A DNA stretch of 64,000 bases from an uncultured Clostridia bacterium (GTDB lineage Bacteria > Bacillota > Clostridia > RUG12999): the NCBI GenBank assembly GCA_934792465.1, contig CAKVOK010000003.1:1-64000 (forward strand), in the 5' to 3' direction. The notes under the pieces were generated by a model that was not told the origin of the DNA, ran no database searches, and was given only the letters and a program-made list of their open reading frames with translations. The number at the start of each line of letters is the position of its first letter. Within the stretch, counting starts at the first letter, position 1. Position numbers and translations under genes: made by a program. Shown here in pieces: positions 38,752 to 47,801 of the stretch.

Positions 38752-40095
38752 TTGAAAATAAAAACAATATTGGCTGCGGCAGCGGCTGCAACTCTGCTTA
38801 TGTCGAATATGTTTGCTCAGCCTCGGCATGTATACGATTACGATTTTGAAAATTTCGAGGAAAACAGCGACGTTGTGGCAGAAATTGCGGGAGTCAGAAC
38901 CTTTAAGGCAGTGAAAGACCCGGACAACGAAAACAATATGATAGGCATGATAACGTATTACGGCAACGAAAAAAACGTTGTTCAGCAGCTGAAAAAAGAA
39001 TATGACCCGATAACGGGCGGATTCATATGCGGCTGGAAAGTGAAATTCTCGGACAACTGCACGGATAAACAGGCGATACAGATAAAGATAAATACGCAGC
39101 AGAGCGGCAGCACGGCGGTGCGGCAGATTTCGCCGTGGAAGCTCAGGCTTTCCGGTCTGGAGGGCTGCGGAACGAATTCGAATATGCCCGGAACTGCGCC
39201 GATAGGCGGAACAAGGTTCAAGGCGAATACCTGGTATGACGTGCGTTTCGTAGTTAATCTCGAAACGAAAAAATATGACTTTTTCAGGCGTGAGCAGGGC
39301 GAGCAAAGCTATGAGCGTGTAAGCCCCGAAGAAGGATATTATATGCGTGATTCGGGTACGTATGATTACGATACCTACGGAGTCAGGAACTTCTATTTTG
39401 AGGCTACGGGCACGATGGATTCGGACGGCGAGAAGATAATTTACTGTGACGATATTTTCTGCGGACAGTACGAATTTGAAGCTCCGGAGGCGGAAAGCGT
39501 ATATCCGGCGGACGGCACGGAAAATGTAAATACCGAACTGAAAAATATTAAAATAACGTTTTCGGACGATATGGACGAATCCACTCTGGACGGAAATATT
39601 ACGCTCAGAAACGAAAACGGCGATACGGTGGATTTCAGCGGAACGCTCATTGGCAGAGAATACACTATGGAGCTTTCGCAGCAGCTTGATTACGATACCG
39701 AATATACGGTGGAAATCAGCGAAAACGTCAAAAACTTCTTGGGCGAGAGCGCAAGAAACATAACAAGCATATTCAGAACTCAAAAGCCTACGGTGAAAAT
39801 AGGCGACCCGACATTTGCAAAGACGGAAGAAAATACTGTGTCGTGCGAGTTTACGGCAGAGAATATGACGGAAAACGACAAGGATATTCTCCTGATACTT
39901 GCGGCATACGACAGTGAGGGATACGTAACGTCGGGAACATACCGCAGGATGACTTTGAAAAGCGGAACGCAGCCGTTCGGAATGAAAATGGAAACATCGG
40001 CGGCGGATGCGGAAAAAGTTATATTGTATGCATGGGACAATTTTGAAAATTGTTCGCCGATAAAGGATTGCTTTGAGTTTGAATGTAATAAATGA
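38752..40095 (+). CDS. Secreted ConA-like plus Ig-like (Big_5) protein
   Basis: The protein has 447 residues. It starts at TTG 38752, which has an excellent GGAGGGAG site 4 nt upstream and no ATG alternative near the signal peptide (1-22). Residues about 25-245 form a ConA/LamG-like sandwich (YDYDFENFEENSDVV at the start, KIIYCDDIFCG at the end). Residues about 250-340 are a Big_5/SbsA Ig-like domain (PADGTENVNTELKNIKITFS). A final beta domain follows. No anchor or catalytic motif is seen. It resembles the next gene's product. It is likely a secreted glycan-binding protein. Confidence 0.72.
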   Translation: MKIKTILAAAAAATLLMSNMFAQPRHVYDYDFENFEENSDVVAEIAGVRTFKAVKDPDNENNMIGMITYYGNEKNVVQQLKKEYDPITGGFICGWKVKFSDNCTDKQAIQIKINTQQSGSTAVRQISPWKLRLSGLEGCGTNSNMPGTAPIGGTRFKANTWYDVRFVVNLETKKYDFFRREQGEQSYERVSPEEGYYMRDSGTYDYDTYGVRNFYFEATGTMDSDGEKIIYCDDIFCGQYEFEAPEAESVYPADGTENVNTELKNIKITFSDDMDESTLDGNITLRNENGDTVDFSGTLIGREYTMELSQQLDYDTEYTVEISENVKNFLGESARNITSIFRTQKPTVKIGDPTFAKTEENTVSCEFTAENMTENDKDILLILAAYDSEGYVTSGTYRRMTLKSGTQPFGMKMETSAADAEKVILYAWDNFENCSPIKDCFEFECNK

Positions 40096-40115
40096 ATTTA
40101 AGGGGGAAATGTAAA

Positions 40116-42269
40116 ATGTTGAAAAACGGCAGAAAATCTTTACTTACAATGATTCTGGTATTTGCCCTTACGGTATCGGGCAGCGCAGTGCAGGCGGGAA
40201 CGCTTCTGAAAACAGTGGATTATGAGAACAAGCAGGAGGGTGACGTAATATCTGCGGTTGCAAACGGTGCAGAAGGCGACAGCTTCGCGGTTGCGGAAGA
40301 GAACGGAAACAAGGTCGGAAAATTCAGCTTTGTATCTTCGAGTGCAGGAGTTAAAGGGCCGAGCGGATATTTGGATTTGGGAGCGAAAACAGGGAATATT
40401 ATTATAGAACAAAAGCTTAAATTCGAACCGGGAGAAAACTGCTCCGTAAACGATATGTATTATCAGCTTATAGTGCAGGGAAAGAAAGTAAACGGCGGTG
40501 CATGGGCAAATGTAAACCTTATGGATATATATCCGTCAAAGGTGTTATCATATATCAGCGGCAGTTGGACAACGGCACAGCCCCTTTCCGGAGCGAATAC
40601 ATTAATGCCCGGCAAATGGTATACCGTAAAGGTAGGCATAAATACGGATACGGAAAGCTTCCGCTTGTATATTAAAGGCGAGGATATGACGGACTGGGTA
40701 ACGGTTACTCCGCCGGAGGGCTATCCTATCAGATATTCCTCCGCATCGGGTGCGGCAGAAGCGAGCAAGGTTGATTTTACACAGGGTATAAACAGAGTAA
40801 GTTATTTCCTTAATGCGAGAAAAAATTCGGCAGGTGCAATATATCATGACGATATGAAAATATATACCGCACCGTATATCGGAAGCGACGTGACTCCGGA
40901 ATCGGAGGACATTATCGAGCCGGAATATACAACGGGCTTTTCGGTTGATTTTGAAAATTATGACGAGGGTCATGCATACAGAATAAATGATGATTTGGTA
41001 TGGGCAACGGGAAAGACTAAGTCCGGCAATGCTGTTTTGAACAGTACGGTCGTACAAGAGGGAGATAACAAGGTTTTGGAAATCCCGTTTGACGATGTCG
41101 CAAGTCAGGAAAACATGGTTAATTACTTTAATTTCGGTACGTTAATGGGTAAAGTGGTATTGAAAAACAGAGTGAAGTTTTCTGCAAACATGACGAATAA
41201 GGCAGGTTCAATTAAATATTTCATAGGTAACTATGATAAAGATACATATTTGCCGAATTGTGTGGCAAAAAACAGACCGGTATTCTATTTGCAGAAAAAC
41301 GCAATCTGCGGTTACGACCAAACGGCAGATGTGGTTATAAACAAGCCGTTTGAAGATGATAAATGGTATGATGTTGCGTTTGTTATGGATACGGACGCAG
41401 GAACATGGGATTGCTATCGCAAGGAAGCTGCGGCAAGCACGTGGGAAAGAGTATTGCCTAAAGAACAGGTTTATAATCTTCGTAATGATGATTCACAATC
41501 GGATTACAAAACAAACGGTATAAGCTATATAGGCGTAAAGGCACAGGCAATAAATACAAGTGATACAAACAAAAAGAGCGTATATCTTGATGATATAAGC
41601 TTCAAAGCCGTAGGCGATGCGGAATGGACGGCAAGCGTAACGCCGTCGAACGGTGCGGAAAACGTAAGTATAGATACAAATAAAGCAGTTATAGATTTCA
41701 GCGAGAGCATGAATCCGCTTACACTAACCACGGATAATATCAGGCTTTATGAAGCAGATACGGAAATAGCTTATGACAGAAAAATATCAAACGGAAATAC
41801 AAGATATGAAATTCCGGTAAACGGACTTAAAAACGATACGGTATATACGGTGAAAATATCGAATAACGTAACGAATATATACGGTGCGGCATATGCGGAT
41901 GAAATTACATCATCATTCAGAACGGAAGCGGTAGTGCTGCCGACAGAGCTTACGGTAACGGACGTTACATTTGAAGAAGTAGCGGCAGGCGCACTCAACG
42001 ATTGCCCGAACGGCGGTGTACGTGCGAGAGCATCTATGTACAATCCGGAAGAGGATGAAAAAGTAACGGCATTGTATCTTGTTATGTACGGTGAGAACGG
42101 AAAGCTTGTTTCAATCAGAAGGGCAACGTGTGCAATGAAACAAGATACAGTGGGCAAGAGCATGGTTGTTACGCCGTATCCGACGGAAAACAAGGACGGA
42201 TATAAGATATATGCATACGTATGGATGAGGGATAGCCTTATGCCTTTGAAATCGGTACAATATAAATAA
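40116..42269 (+). CDS. Secreted protein with two ConA-like domains and a Big_5 Ig-like domain
   Basis: The protein is 717 residues from ATG 40116, 9 nt after AAGGGGG; the frame opens earlier at 40092, overlapping the previous stop. After the signal peptide (about 1-28) come two ConA-like units (about 30-260 and 280-510). They share WYTVKVGINTDTESFRLY/WYDVAFVMDTDAGTWDCY and end in a YHDDMKIY/YLDDISF strand. A Big_5 domain (about 515-610; PSNGAENVSIDTNKAVIDFS) and a C-terminal beta domain finish it. It is an enlarged version of the 38752-40095 product. The putative role is polysaccharide binding. Confidence 0.72.
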   Translation: MLKNGRKSLLTMILVFALTVSGSAVQAGTLLKTVDYENKQEGDVISAVANGAEGDSFAVAEENGNKVGKFSFVSSSAGVKGPSGYLDLGAKTGNIIIEQKLKFEPGENCSVNDMYYQLIVQGKKVNGGAWANVNLMDIYPSKVLSYISGSWTTAQPLSGANTLMPGKWYTVKVGINTDTESFRLYIKGEDMTDWVTVTPPEGYPIRYSSASGAAEASKVDFTQGINRVSYFLNARKNSAGAIYHDDMKIYTAPYIGSDVTPESEDIIEPEYTTGFSVDFENYDEGHAYRINDDLVWATGKTKSGNAVLNSTVVQEGDNKVLEIPFDDVASQENMVNYFNFGTLMGKVVLKNRVKFSANMTNKAGSIKYFIGNYDKDTYLPNCVAKNRPVFYLQKNAICGYDQTADVVINKPFEDDKWYDVAFVMDTDAGTWDCYRKEAAASTWERVLPKEQVYNLRNDDSQSDYKTNGISYIGVKAQAINTSDTNKKSVYLDDISFKAVGDAEWTASVTPSNGAENVSIDTNKAVIDFSESMNPLTLTTDNIRLYEADTEIAYDRKISNGNTRYEIPVNGLKNDTVYTVKISNNVTNIYGAAYADEITSSFRTEAVVLPTELTVTDVTFEEVAAGALNDCPNGGVRARASMYNPEEDEKVTALYLVMYGENGKLVSIRRATCAMKQDTVGKSMVVTPYPTENKDGYKIYAYVWMRDSLMPLKSVQYK

Positions 42270-42282
42270 CAGGGAGATTATT

Positions 42283-44502
42283 ATGAAACACTTTATTAAG
42301 GTGTTAACGGCGGCGGTAATATTAACGGCATCTGTGAACATAGGCTGCGCATACGCCGCAGAGCCTCCGACAATTTATTATTCGGCAGATACGACTATGC
42401 CGGGCGAATGTGCCATGGTATTCGGCGGTCCGTTCGCATATTCCGCTACTACGGTGAAGATAGGCAGAGTAACAGACAGCAGCGCACAGAGTCCGTCGGA
42501 CTCTGCGCCTGCGGTGCAGACATGGCAGACTGTTAAGGTGAATTATCCGCCGTTTTCTGCGGGGACGGGGTCTTACGAGGCGAAGTTTGATGTGCCGTCA
42601 TCACTTGCCAAGGGAATATATGCGTTTAAAATTACGTCAAACGGGGCGGAATCGGACTTGTATTTCTTCAATAAACCGAAACCGTGGTGGATTCAGGGTG
42701 ATAAAGGAAAAACGGCGTCGCCCGGCGGATATATGAGAATACAAGGCAAATGCCTGGCGTATGACGGAAAAACTCCGAGAGTAATGCTGAGATCGGCAGA
42801 CGGCACGGACACATGGCTTGCCGCCGAAGCGTATAAGGAAAATTCGCTTTCGGTCCGGCTGCCCGAAAATACGGCGGTCGGAGAATATGAAGTATATGTA
42901 AGCAACGGCTACGGCGACGCAAGCTGCATAAGCCGTGCGGATAATATAACGATAGAACAGCCGAATAAGAAAAGCAGTGAAATATTCAGTGTTTTGGATT
43001 ACGGGGCAGACCCGACGGGCAACCGGGACTCGACTTCGGCGGTGCAGAAAGCGCTCAATGCGGCGAAATCGAAAAAAGGCAGAGTGTTTTTACCTGCCGG
43101 AAGCTATATGATTACACAGCCGCTTAGGGTAGGCGAGGGGACGGAGATGTTCGGCGAGGACAAAAACCTTTCCATGCTTTTTGTGCCGGAGGGTAAAATC
43201 GTAACACCGTATCTTATCTACAGCCCGTCAGCGGGACCGGTAAAAAATCTGAATATAAATAATTTGTCAGTGTATATGCAGGGCGCACACAAGAACATCA
43301 TATATGCGTCCGGCGGATTCGATATGTCGAATGTTATAATACGTGCTTTGGGATATTACGGGCATATAAACAAGGGTGAGAAAGATTCGGATTACGGCGG
43401 CAGCACCGTGACATCAGACCCGATAAATCTCGGCTGCGCCGTCATACTGCGTGATGCCGAAAGCTTTTCGATTGATTCGTGTGATATTCTGGCAACGAAT
43501 GCGGCACTGAACAGCTACAATTCAAGATACGGAATTATAAAGGATTGCACGCTTTCCGGCACGCTTACGCCTATGCAGAACTACGGATTGTCAAAAACCG
43601 TGTTTGAAAATAACCTAATAAAATCGACGGGACTTTTCAGCAGCGGAAGCTCGCTCAGTCTTTATAATTCGGCGGCATCGTTTAATGTGTTTATGTATAA
43701 CAATACGTTTGAAAATGCCTACGGCGGCGACAGGGAGGCTATAACATTCGACGGTCACGGCACGGCATATCTCGGAAAGGTCACGGAAACAAGCGGCACG
43801 ACAATGACTCTTGTGACAGCACCGCAGTGGGGTACGGAACACAAAGACAAAATTGCTTCGTGGGACACCGGTCTTAAATATCGGGAAACGGACTGCGAAT
43901 GGCACGGAGTGACTGTTTACATAATCAACGGAACGGGAGTGGGTCAATACAGGAATCTTGTCGGCTGTGACGGAAACGAGATAGAAATTGAAAAAGCATG
44001 GGATATAGAACCGGATGAAGATTCAATAATTTCGATAGGTAAGTTCAGCGGCAGGGATATATTCCTCGAAAATAAGTTTTATGATGTGGGAACGGGCGTG
44101 CAGCTTTATCCCCCGAATGTGGAATGTGTTGTTTCGGGGAATATAATGGAACGTGCCGGGAATACGCTCAGCGGAGGGCAGGTAACTACGGTGACGAACG
44201 GCGATCCGAGAGCGGAAGTTGGCTGGTTCTCTACGTTTACGGACAATGTGATAGCCGTAGGCAACAGCTGGGGTCAGCTGTATTCAAGCATACGTATATA
44301 CGGAAACAATGATGTGGATACATACCCTGTTTCGAGAGGACATATCATAAAGGGAAATACAATAAAGAGCAACGGTGCTGTAATTATTATCGGAATGTCA
44401 AGCGATATAATTATAGAAAAGAATAGCTACGAAAATTCGGACACAAGTTTTTTAACGCTGAAGTATAAGAATAAAGGTCCGAGCAATATGAGAGCAAGGT
44501 AA
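42283..44502 (+). CDS. Secreted beta-helix protein, pectate-lyase-3-like (first of three)
   Basis: The protein has 739 residues with a signal peptide at 1-26. Two IPT/TIG-like Ig domains occupy about 28-225 (TMPGECAMVFGG; KPWWIQGDKGKTASPGGYMRIQG split). From about 232 a right-handed beta-helix starts with the Pectate_lyase_3 signature LDYGADPTGNRDST. Conserved inner motifs are YGGDREAITFDGHGTAYLG near 485, ECEWHGVTVY-like and GQYRNLVGCDG near 550. Such folds include pectate lyases, rhamnogalacturonases and epimerases. AGGGAG precedes ATG 42283. With the next two genes it forms a tandem paralogous array. Enzyme activity is inferred. Confidence 0.75.
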   Translation: MKHFIKVLTAAVILTASVNIGCAYAAEPPTIYYSADTTMPGECAMVFGGPFAYSATTVKIGRVTDSSAQSPSDSAPAVQTWQTVKVNYPPFSAGTGSYEAKFDVPSSLAKGIYAFKITSNGAESDLYFFNKPKPWWIQGDKGKTASPGGYMRIQGKCLAYDGKTPRVMLRSADGTDTWLAAEAYKENSLSVRLPENTAVGEYEVYVSNGYGDASCISRADNITIEQPNKKSSEIFSVLDYGADPTGNRDSTSAVQKALNAAKSKKGRVFLPAGSYMITQPLRVGEGTEMFGEDKNLSMLFVPEGKIVTPYLIYSPSAGPVKNLNINNLSVYMQGAHKNIIYASGGFDMSNVIIRALGYYGHINKGEKDSDYGGSTVTSDPINLGCAVILRDAESFSIDSCDILATNAALNSYNSRYGIIKDCTLSGTLTPMQNYGLSKTVFENNLIKSTGLFSSGSSLSLYNSAASFNVFMYNNTFENAYGGDREAITFDGHGTAYLGKVTETSGTTMTLVTAPQWGTEHKDKIASWDTGLKYRETDCEWHGVTVYIINGTGVGQYRNLVGCDGNEIEIEKAWDIEPDEDSIISIGKFSGRDIFLENKFYDVGTGVQLYPPNVECVVSGNIMERAGNTLSGGQVTTVTNGDPRAEVGWFSTFTDNVIAVGNSWGQLYSSIRIYGNNDVDTYPVSRGHIIKGNTIKSNGAVIIIGMSSDIIIEKNSYENSDTSFLTLKYKNKGPSNMRAR

Positions 44503-44516
44503 GCGGGAGGATAGAT

Positions 44517-47500
44517 ATGAGAATTAAGGCATTAATACTTAGCTTTATACTGCTGTGTACCGCATATATACCGTGTATGGCGGAAACGGCGGCAGGCGAG
44601 GAAACAACGGAGCTGTGCGCCGAAACATATCAGGATAAGGAAATAGGCAAATATCCCTCGGCGATAAGCGGAGTAAATTATACCGTAGAAACCGGAGAGG
44701 GTGACAACCGCATAGGCAGAGCAGAGCCGAAATCCTCTGCGCCTACGGCATTGCACAGATTCGCATTTGACACGGTAAACAAAAAGCTTGCGGTGGAAAT
44801 GGATATTCTGATGAGCAATGCGGCGGCCGATACGGAGCTTAAAATAGGTCTTGGCTATGCAGGCAAGGAAAAAACAAATTTTGTGATTACAAAAACGGGT
44901 ATCAGCGGAAACGGCGAAAATCCGTCGGCAGATATCTGCGATTACCCGATTAAATCAACGTCTATGACGGACGGGAAATGGCACAAAGCGGAGATTATAA
45001 TAGACGTAACCGCAGAAAAATATTCCGTTATGCTGGATTCGGTGCAGAAAACGCCGAAAGAGGGATATTTCCTGAGAAACTGCTCGTTTGAGGAAATTTC
45101 GTCGGGTATATCGGGCGTGTCCTTTACGGTATCGGGAAACGGCGGAGCCGTAATGCTCGATAATATAAAAATTTCAAAGCTGGAAGCAAAGCAGGCGGAT
45201 ACGGCGGCAACGGTGATAAAAACAAACCTCAGCGAAGCGCTGAAAGATTCCGTTGTCTTTGCGGTGGGCAGTCCGCTGCTGTATAAGAACGGTATAAAGA
45301 ATTATATCGACGGCAGCAATCCCTCACTGACGGCACGTGAAATTGACGGAAAAATATACATTCCGGCGGTGATTATGAGCAGAAATATGAGCGTAAACGG
45401 CACAGACGTGAAAATGAATTACAAGGGGAAACCGCTTTCTTTCAAAATAGGCGAAAAGGGATATACATTCGGCACGAAAAAAGCGGAATTTGAAACAGAG
45501 GTTTTGAACCGGGAGTGTATATACATATCGGCAGCGGATTTTGCAACGCTTTCGGACGCCAAGCTTTATACCGTGGGCGACGGTATTTACACAGCTGCGG
45601 AGAGCGAGCAGACGGCGGAAAGCTGCAAGAGTGAGGGTTTGCTGAATCTGCTGAAAAAGAACCTTTACGTGAGCAGCACGCCGGAAGAAAATGCGGACGG
45701 AATACCGCAGGTGTTCCATAATTCGGGAACGGTATATCCGAACGAAACCGCAATGCTCTACGGCTGGAATTTCGATTTGAATACGGCTGTCGAAATATCG
45801 TGCATAAACGGCGAAAAGCGTGTTGATACGCAGACTGTGACGCCGAGCCAGATTACGAAAAATTCGGTTAAATTCGTAATACCGGAAACGTATCAATTCG
45901 GCATATACGGTCTAAAGGTGAAAAACGCTTCCGGTGCGTCCTCGGAGATTGTGCTGAACCGTGCGGACCCGTGGTGGTTCATGGGCGATTCGTATGACAA
46001 GGCAACGGCAGGCGGCTGGATAAAGATAATGGGTAAAACGCTTTCGTTCGGAAATGCTTCGGTAACGCTGAAATCGGAAAGCGGCGAGATACACCCGACA
46101 ATAACGGAACAGGACGAATACGGCATAAGATTTGCGGTTCCGGAAAATACAGCTCCGGGAACGTATGAGATTATAGTAAACAACGGATTGGGCGGCGGTA
46201 TGCCAGTAAGCTTTGATACCGTTGAGATTGAAGCGAAAACCGTCCGGAGCAGAACGAAATATGATGTGTCACAGTATAAGGTTAAGAACAATGACTATAC
46301 GGAAGTAATTCAGAATGCGCTGAATCTTGCTTCCGGAAACGGCGGCTGCGTATATTTCCCGGCAGGCAGATACGGTATATCCAAGCAGATTGCAATACCC
46401 GAGGGTGTAAGCCTTGAGGGCGAGGGAAAGGGTCTTGTATCGCTGTATTTTATACCGGACTCGGCAATGCCGAATCCCATATTTGCGGCAACGGATAATT
46501 TTGAAATTAAGAATATAGATATTTATGTTCAGGGCGACCACAACAATATTTTGGCGGCACGCAACAATTTCAAGCTGATTGACTGTACATTCAGGGTAAA
46601 TGCATACTATCACCATGTCGGACTGAACAAGACAGGCGGTTCGTATTCGTATGCGCACGCAACTAAAGACGTAGGAGATTTGGGATTCGCCGTATTTATA
46701 ACAGGCGACAGATTTGAGATAAACGGCTGCGACATACTTTGCTCCGGTCAGCCCCTCGAACTAAGAGGCTCAACCTACGGAATAATTACGAACAATGTAT
46801 TTGCGGCAGGCAAAAACCCGTATCAGGCATACGGCATCGTAAAGATTATGTGGGAGAACAACACGTTCCGCACAAACGGACTTTATTCCAACGGAATGGG
46901 TATGAGCCTTTATTATAACAGCGCCGCTTCGTATTTCAACTATTTCAAGGGAAATACATTCAGGGATTTCTACGGCGGCGACCGTGAAGCACTTACGTTC
47001 GACGGGCATGGCACGGCGTTCCTCGGCGGTTCGGAATCGGTTGAGGGCAGCAGAATGACTCTCACGAGCGAGCCTGCATGGGGCAATAAGACAAAAGATA
47101 TGATAGAATTTTGGGATATGGGACTTTACAGACGTGACAACGACAGAGAATGGCACGGCGTAACGGTATATGTCCTGGACGGCAAGGGAGCCGGTCAGTC
47201 GAGAAACCTTGTCGGCTGCGACGGACGTACCATAGAGCTTGATAAAGCATGGGATATTAATCCGGACGAAAACTCGGTTATCTCCATAGGCAAATTCAAC
47301 GGCAGAGATATTTTCGACAAAAACACCTTTACGGACGTAGGACCGAGCGTTCAGATTTATCCGCCGGGATACGGCTGTATCATTTCACGAAACACTATAA
47401 GACGTGCCGTATCGGCAAATGCCGGCGGTCAGATTACGAATAACCGTGTAGAACCGAACTGGTTCTCCGAATTTGTGGATAACGTCGTGGAACAGGGCAA

Positions 47501-47783
47501 CGCATGGGCGAACGAATCGTTCCTGCTTCATGCCTACGGTACGAACGATATAAACAATATGCCTATTGCAAGAGGTCATATTTTCAGAAGAAATATTCTT
47601 AAAAACAATGCTACGATACGTTTCCAGGGTGCGATTGCGGATATTATTACGGAGGGCAACAGCATCAGCAATTCGCCTATGGGAATATATATAAGAAACA
47701 GACAGAACAACTGTCCGCAGGATTATATTCTCAGAAACAATACGTTTGAGAATGTCGGCGATATAATATACAGCGGTCAGTAA
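44517..47783 (+). CDS. Secreted ConA-like, CuAO-like, IPT and beta-helix protein (second of three)
   Basis: The protein has 1088 residues. Signal peptide 1-22; ConA-like domain about 35-225; divergent CuAO-N-like domain about 245-375 (IDGKIYIPAVIMSRNMSVNG); two IPT/TIG-like domains about 395-575 (GTVYPNETAMLYGWNF; DPWWFMGDSYDKATAGGW); beta-helix about 580-1085. The helix keeps YGGDREALTFDGHGTAFLG, REWHGVTVYVLDGKGAGQ and RNLVGCDG, nearly the same as the preceding protein. GGGAGG lies before ATG 44517. It is the largest member of the array and the only one with N-terminal binding-type domains. It is a probable extracellular pectin or rhamnogalacturonan enzyme. Confidence 0.75.
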   Translation: MRIKALILSFILLCTAYIPCMAETAAGEETTELCAETYQDKEIGKYPSAISGVNYTVETGEGDNRIGRAEPKSSAPTALHRFAFDTVNKKLAVEMDILMSNAAADTELKIGLGYAGKEKTNFVITKTGISGNGENPSADICDYPIKSTSMTDGKWHKAEIIIDVTAEKYSVMLDSVQKTPKEGYFLRNCSFEEISSGISGVSFTVSGNGGAVMLDNIKISKLEAKQADTAATVIKTNLSEALKDSVVFAVGSPLLYKNGIKNYIDGSNPSLTAREIDGKIYIPAVIMSRNMSVNGTDVKMNYKGKPLSFKIGEKGYTFGTKKAEFETEVLNRECIYISAADFATLSDAKLYTVGDGIYTAAESEQTAESCKSEGLLNLLKKNLYVSSTPEENADGIPQVFHNSGTVYPNETAMLYGWNFDLNTAVEISCINGEKRVDTQTVTPSQITKNSVKFVIPETYQFGIYGLKVKNASGASSEIVLNRADPWWFMGDSYDKATAGGWIKIMGKTLSFGNASVTLKSESGEIHPTITEQDEYGIRFAVPENTAPGTYEIIVNNGLGGGMPVSFDTVEIEAKTVRSRTKYDVSQYKVKNNDYTEVIQNALNLASGNGGCVYFPAGRYGISKQIAIPEGVSLEGEGKGLVSLYFIPDSAMPNPIFAATDNFEIKNIDIYVQGDHNNILAARNNFKLIDCTFRVNAYYHHVGLNKTGGSYSYAHATKDVGDLGFAVFITGDRFEINGCDILCSGQPLELRGSTYGIITNNVFAAGKNPYQAYGIVKIMWENNTFRTNGLYSNGMGMSLYYNSAASYFNYFKGNTFRDFYGGDREALTFDGHGTAFLGGSESVEGSRMTLTSEPAWGNKTKDMIEFWDMGLYRRDNDREWHGVTVYVLDGKGAGQSRNLVGCDGRTIELDKAWDINPDENSVISIGKFNGRDIFDKNTFTDVGPSVQIYPPGYGCIISRNTIRRAVSANAGGQITNNRVEPNWFSEFVDNVVEQGNAWANESFLLHAYGTNDINNMPIARGHIFRRNILKNNATIRFQGAIADIITEGNSISNSPMGIYIRNRQNNCPQDYILRNNTFENVGDIIYSGQ

Positions 47784-47801
47784 CGAAACAGAGGTGCCTA
47801 T

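Noticed and set aside
37957..39783. 608-residue open frame on the minus strand
   Set aside because: It lies wholly opposite two well-supported SLH/ConA genes, reads as low-complexity Arg/Tyr/Phe-rich sequence and has no domains; the same holds for the 394- and 465-residue minus frames near 8469 and 48417.
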